From positions 1-5,606 of the forward strand of contig DATAYF010000371.1 of assembly GCA_036272735.1 (NCBI GenBank): a stretch of 5,606 nucleotides of DNA. Direction: 5' to 3'. A program made the translations under genes and the position numbers. Origin of the DNA: DATAYF01 sp036272735 (GTDB taxonomy: Bacteria > Chloroflexota > Ktedonobacteria > Ktedonobacterales > Ktedonobacteraceae). The notes under the pieces were generated by a model that was not told where the DNA came from, searched no databases, and saw only the letters and a list, made by a program, of their open reading frames with translations. This document shows positions 5,317 through 5,606 of this stretch, piece after piece; the stretch's first letter is position 1, and every line of letters starts with the position of its first letter.

Positions 5317-5606
5317 ATGTCAGAACGAATCACAACCCTTTTTGGAGCCACCACCACTGCCATGGAAGTCGTGACAGGCGTCGATCTCAGGGGAAAACGA
5401 GCCATCGTGACAGGCAGTGCCAGTGGAATCGGTGTGGAAACCGCCCGGGCGCTGGCTCAAGCTGAAGCCCATGTCACCCTGGCTGTTCGTAGCATAGAAG
5501 CGGGTGAAGCAGTTGCCGAAGAGATCAAGCAAACGACCGGGAATCCAAACATCATCCCTGGCAAACTCGACCTGTCTGACCTTCGGTTGGTGTATGCCTT
5601 TGTCAA
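5317..5606 (+). CDS. Classical SDR oxidoreductase, N-terminal part (3' end outside window)
   Basis: This is the first 96 residues of a short-chain dehydrogenase/reductase, cut by the right edge. A roughly 25-residue N-terminal arm (LFGATTTAMEVVTGVDLRGK, 8-27) precedes strand 1 (RAIVTG). The cofactor motif TGSASGIG is at residues 32-39 and is followed by VETARALAQAEAHVTLAVR (40-58). Arg58, after the second strand, favours NADP(H). Leu-Asp-Leu-Ser at 84-87 provides the adenine-binding Asp85. This arm plus 'GIxxETARALAxAxAxVTLAVR' pattern is typical of the retinol dehydrogenase/WWOX-like oxidoreductases common in bacteria. The catalytic Ser, Tyr and Lys lie outside the window, so activity cannot be judged. 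It is clearly different from the SDR at 1994-2716. The 87-base gap after the kinase gene leaves open whether it is in the same operon. Confidence 0.88.
   Translation, partial: MSERITTLFGATTTAMEVVTGVDLRGKRAIVTGSASGIGVETARALAQAEAHVTLAVRSIEAGEAVAEEIKQTTGNPNIIPGKLDLSDLRLVYAFV

Overview
This 5.6 kb window is a bacterial chromosomal segment of moderate GC content in which every supported gene reads on the + strand. The organism is inferred, not proven. The histidine kinase style (soluble, PAS-PAS-HisKA-HATPase, with a 'DDFISIASHELKTPLT' phospho-acceptor region) and the mix of SDR oxidoreductases, alpha/beta hydrolases and DHA2-type efflux genes recall Ktedonobacteria (Chloroflexota). No rRNA, tRNA, CRISPR, insertion sequence or origin is visible.

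Layout: (1) 3-629 is the C-terminal part of a DHA2-family MFS efflux transporter that runs in from the left. (2) 630-863 is a gap with a 12-bp perfect palindrome. (3) 864-1748 encodes a complete alpha/beta hydrolase of the haloalkane dehalogenase/epoxide hydrolase-like group, with an Asp nucleophile. (4) 1749-1993 is a gap holding a possible gene remnant and a good sigma70-like promoter. (5) 1994-5229 is a tight four-gene run: an atypical SDR, a RidA-family protein (17-nt overlap), a single-domain response regulator, and a double-PAS histidine kinase. (6) 5230-5316 is a short gap with back-to-back dyad symmetries. (7) From 5317 a second, classical SDR runs off the right edge.

How the genes may work together (inference): an SDR and a RidA protein, which in characterised members removes reactive enamine/imine intermediates, are apparently translated together. 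They are followed by a soluble sensor kinase and a CheY-like receiver with no output domain. With the hydrolase, the second SDR and the efflux pump, the neighbourhood looks like an accessory metabolism or detoxification region under signalling control. The substrates cannot be read from the sequence.

I do not see a clearly new biological system. The points most worth a second look are the SDR without the catalytic Tyr, the RidA ribosome-binding site lying on the SDR's conserved C-terminal motif, alternative hairpins with a T-run between the response regulator and kinase genes, and a short degenerate coding stretch upstream of the operon.
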